From Oscillospiraceae bacterium (lineage in GTDB: Bacteria > Bacillota > Clostridia > Oscillospirales > Oscillospiraceae): a DNA stretch of 64,000 nt. The stretch spans positions 110,742 to 174,741 of the forward strand of contig WRAB01000001.1 of the NCBI GenBank assembly GCA_009780435.1. Direction: 5' to 3'. Position 1 is the first letter of the stretch, and each line of letters starts with the position of its first letter. Below, piece by piece: positions 62,401 to 64,000 of the stretch. Made by a program: the position numbers and the translations under genes. The notes beneath the pieces were generated by a model. It was given only the letters and a program-made list of their open reading frames with translations. It searched no databases and had not been told where the DNA came from.

Positions 62401-63013
62401 GCCGGACGGGATTTTTGTGTCATTCGGTTTGCGGTTGCGGGTGCAACATGCCAACCCGTTTGCAGATATCCAACCCCACCAGTGGTTTTATAACTATGTC
62501 CGGTTTGCGTATTTGCACGACATTATGACCGGCGCGACGGAGACCTACTTTGACCCGGCACACGTCCTCAGCCGTGCCATGGTGGCGACAGTGCTCCACC
62601 GCATGGAGGGCAGCCCCCACACGTGGGCGTTCATCCCGTTTGTCGATGTACATGAGGGCGACTGGTTCAGGGAGTCCGTCACCTGGGCGGCAAATGCCGG
62701 GATTGTACAGGGCGTAGGCGACGAACGCTTTGCGCCCAACGCCCCCATCACCCGGGAGGACTTGGCCACCATGCTCCAGCGTTACGCGCAGTTGAGAGGA
62801 TATGACGTATCCGTCCCCGAATCCTTTGATTTAGGCGGGTTCCCGGATCGCGGCCAGGTGAATGTCTGGGCGTATGACGCCATGCGCTGGGCGGTGTATA
62901 ACGGATTGATCGTCGGTGCCGACGGCGGGAGATTGGCGCCGAGAGATACGGCCACCAGAGCAGAATGCGCCGCGGTGTTGCATCGGCTTTTGGATCGGTT
63001 CGGTTCGGGATGA
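59486..63013 (+). CDS. Secreted S8 (subtilisin-like) protease with three SLH domains
   Basis: 1175 residues. Signal peptide (about 1-30, LPVFLVVILLFTMSPQIALA), propeptide-like region (about 70-200), S8 catalytic domain with Asp 238 (VAVLDTGVD), His 278 (HGTHVTG), the oxyanion Asn in AAGNSGPWG, and Ser 440 (NSGTSMAAPH). Then repeated Ig-like beta domains with GNxPTGxxTVxLSG patterns (about 640-980) and three S-layer homology domains (about 990-1170, each with F-D...WF...GI). SLH domains bind pyruvylated cell-wall polymer. It lies 35 bases after the radical SAM gene. Confidence 0.93.
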   Translation: MFMCRNIKRILPVFLVVILLFTMSPQIALAIGEPTAPGQSQLEIIPHDTTGRFTEGERRVLTHTLDDPIGAQHFDTGVHRNPNEIVEIAVQFVTPSAVALRLLYEEAYPHIRPLSEHMFEERAREAHAAFARQFAPLQPMRLSRAGGDIEIFSEHYNLFNGVFMRVPVNLIEEIAALPEVFSVTPNVRILAPEPIEFDDGYDWTSGDFMRESLELFHMPYIHNTLGLTGVGVRVAVLDTGVDYNHPRLARYRDPASGRIRGENFTTDDPNDIMDRHGHGTHVTGTVVALAPEVELWHHKVLGDDGGGTVEWAVSGMEAAHRDGMDVINLSLEANAMENLFSPMCVAANLAALDGIVVVVAAGNSGPWGSSLGTPALASLSIAVASGTVGGHNDHGDVISEWSSRGPVPRIHHIKPDITAPGQGIVSTGPGGGYFLNSGTSMAAPHIAGVAVLMVEAHPAAPPYEIKARLMNTARPLADVTHGETHFESGVFAVGAGFVQPIQALTGTAFATVRHEIPWLDGGNRTWREETMASLSFGRIIEREVSDPLTVTIHNPGSGTWVPEVQILSDGETWASLDLIRSDTSGEAHTFTYQIRTREALRFDTFEGNIVFTNGAQRITLPFAAQFLPPFRDISLTSWPPDDALWWMWTDAPMGNYDFGRAMVDYTFHRGRGFRIRNTGNAPTGDLTVTLSGPNANAFVLGRTTIPGLDLWDEAIATISPRTGLGVGIYEATVTVSGGADMHPQSFDVRFQVDAHAVSSMELDADGMVDLGMKRVDATWSGVGQHFFMSNTGNQPTGEITISLTGAHAGYFHLYAPTAVVFDQYGARLPSIETARTAGFWIGLPFGLPPGTYTATITVSAANADIPAQSFDVRAQVVSYYKMEVVSSADHSFGVVPPGYRPRYHTVQLITPRGMIFDLPVTVALTGANPDAFELSNEEIYGLGFWGEMFPLDIRIREGLPEGVYTATVEITGPDGIFVSFGLRLRVQHANPFADIQPHQWFYNYVRFAYLHDIMTGATETYFDPAHVLSRAMVATVLHRMEGSPHTWAFIPFVDVHEGDWFRESVTWAANAGIVQGVGDERFAPNAPITREDLATMLQRYAQLRGYDVSVPESFDLGGFPDRGQVNVWAYDAMRWAVYNGLIVGADGGRLAPRDTATRAECAAVLHRLLDRFGSG

Positions 63014-63028
63014 GATAGGAGATAAAAC

Positions 63029-63073
63029 GGCGGCGGGGCTCCTGTATACAGGAAGTCCCGCCGCCGCTTTTTC
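63029..63073 (+). terminator. Terminator after the S8 protease
   Basis: GGCGGCGGGGCTCCTG, TATA loop and near-perfect complement, then GCTTTTTCG. Confidence 0.9.
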
Positions 63074-63084
63074 GTCTCTGAAAC

Positions 63085-63486
63085 TTAGCGATCAGTCATG
63101 TGGAGCTCTTGTTTTAGAGCGGCTTGGAGTGTTTGAGAAAAGTTAATGTTTGCGCGTTCGGCTTCTTCGTTTAACCACATGGGAACGGTGAGCGTCTTCT
63201 TGACGGACTTATTTTCGTAAAATCGGCGGTAGGTTTCTGTGTCCACGGCCACAACGCTCGTAAACTCTTTGCTTTTCGCCTTTATATCACCAGGAAGGGT
63301 TGCGGGCGGAAGTGGCGTTTTATCTTGCTCCATGTCGTACAGCCATAGGCAAAGAGCATCTTGTGCCATAGTTACGGCGTCCGGCATATCATCGCCACTG
63401 GTATAGCAGCCGGGCAAGTCTGGGAAGTGGACGCTGAATGCGCCGTTTTCCTCTGGGGTAAATACTGCCGTATATGCGTACTTCAT
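63085..63486 (-). CDS. hicB: HicB-family antitoxin
   Basis: About 133 residues. N-terminal HicB fold (YTAVFTPEENGAFSVHFPDLPGCYTSGDDMPDAVTMAQDAL) and a C-terminal ribbon-helix-helix-like DNA-binding end (KKTLTVPMWLNEEAERANINFSQTLQAAL). It neutralises HicA and usually represses the operon. The ATG at 63486 follows AAAGG; an upstream in-frame start is less likely. It follows hicA by 46 bases. Confidence 0.92.
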   Translation of the reverse strand: MKYAYTAVFTPEENGAFSVHFPDLPGCYTSGDDMPDAVTMAQDALCLWLYDMEQDKTPLPPATLPGDIKAKSKEFTSVVAVDTETYRRFYENKSVKKTLTVPMWLNEEAERANINFSQTLQAALKQELHMTDR

Positions 63487-63532
63487 AATCGACCATCCTT
63501 TCACATTGATTTTTATGGGTGAGACTTAAGGC

Positions 63533-63718
63533 TTATTTCAGCCCCAAATCCTTCATGATCCTGTGTGCTGTTCCGGTAGCGACCTCTTTGCCGGGGTGTC
63601 GAGGGATTGGAGCCGTTCCGCCTGTTTTTGGGTTAATCCAGATATCGTGTCCGCTACCGTGTCGCTTTATTTGGCATCCGTTCTTTCTTGCCAGCTTAGT
63701 TAATTCGCTTGCTGTCAT
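63533..63718 (-). CDS. hicA: HicA-family mRNA interferase toxin
   Basis: 61 residues, the normal HicA size. A double-stranded RNA-binding-like fold with the catalytic His in GSGHDIW (His 24) and the typical PIPRHPGKEVATGTAHRIMKDLGL end. It cleaves mRNA. GGGGGAGGGAA precedes the ATG. First gene of the hicAB pair. Confidence 0.93.
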   Translation of the reverse strand: MTASELTKLARKNGCQIKRHGSGHDIWINPKTGGTAPIPRHPGKEVATGTAHRIMKDLGLK

Positions 63719-64000
63719 TTCCCTCCCCCTCTCTTGACTACACTATAACACGTGTTGAACACGTGGTCAATGGGGTTTGTTGGTGAGTGGCTGAAATTAT
63801 CTGTGTTTTTCTGTGCTTAAACGTTATAACAAATGAAAAGCCCGCAACTACTTCAAACACAAGTGATTGCGGGTTTTCCGACTGGTCGAAATGGTGATAC
63901 AGAACTTTTTAAGAAATCCAGTAATATCAATGGTTTAAGTGCAGTCGATAAGTTGAAATAACATCAAAAAGTGATCTCCGTCCGAAGCAAAGGACGGGGA
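63719..64000. other. End of window, no clear gene
   Basis: It holds the hicA upstream region and a terminator-like hairpin CCCGCAA/TTGCGGG with TTTT (63841-63877). A 42-codon frame (63833-63961) has no ribosome binding site and overlaps the hairpin. A GGACGG/CCGTCC pair lies at 63978-63997. No gene is assigned. Confidence 0.6.

Noticed and set aside
63833..63961. 42-codon ORF at the window end
   Set aside because: No ribosome binding site, overlaps a terminator-like hairpin and matches no known peptide.

Overview
This window looks like a chromosomal segment of an anaerobic, probably spore-forming Firmicute of the Clostridia (Oscillospirales-like). The basis is the gene content and style: AGGAGG-type ribosome binding sites, frequent TTG and GTG starts, a glgB-C-D-A operon with GlgD, an Mbh-like Mrp antiporter operon, a SpoIID/LysM protein, an M-box leader, and dispersed GTAGGGGCG palindromes. 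No IS element, CRISPR array or rRNA was seen. The species cannot be named from sequence alone.

Layout. 1-2198: second half of a heterodimeric ABC exporter pair. 2322-3637 (-): GNAT acetyltransferase and ProC-like reductase. 3929-13624 (+): a cassette with two very large lipoproteins (predicted beta-propeller plus solute-binding domain), two sugar-type ABC permeases, an HlyD-like adaptor and an orphan MacB-core-domain protein, with no ATPase encoded. 13746-13833: tRNA-Leu(CAG). 13834-15951: structured DNA, then an RsgA-type GTPase and an RNHCP protein, each behind a leader that looks like an attenuator. 16034-18199 (-): SpoIID/peptidoglycan-binding/LysM protein. 18344-23996 (-): pstS-pstC-pstA-pstB-phoU-phoB-phoR behind a Pho box. 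24319-25326: asnA. 25369-27247 (-): two unrecognised genes.

27486-37455 (+): a complete glycogen operon (branching enzyme, GlgC, GlgD, synthase, GH13 hydrolase, phosphorylase). 37570-38700 (-): galactose mutarotase with two good start sites. 38949-44538 (+): a ChvE/MmsA-type monosaccharide ABC importer and an FGGY/xylulokinase-type kinase. Both transcription units carry the same promoter and operator arrangement, so they are probably one pentose regulon. 44609-45154: a 5'-truncated secreted-protein remnant, followed by a string of hairpins. 45427-51108 (-): Mrp-type antiporter operon. 51455-52926: YoaK/DUF1275 membrane protein and beta-carbonic anhydrase.

53021-54775 (-): mgtE behind an M-box Mg2+ riboswitch, a terminator and a small upstream ORF. 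54864-63013 (+): a tightly packed group of short Hsp70, membrane J-domain protein, B12-binding radical SAM protein, and secreted S8 protease with SLH domains. 63533-63718 and 63085-63486 (-): HicAB toxin-antitoxin pair.

The best candidates for something undescribed are the Hsp70/J-protein/radical-SAM/subtilase group, the propeller-SBP/adaptor/MacB-core cassette, and the attenuated RsgA-RNHCP pair. All functions are read from motifs and context; no database search was run.
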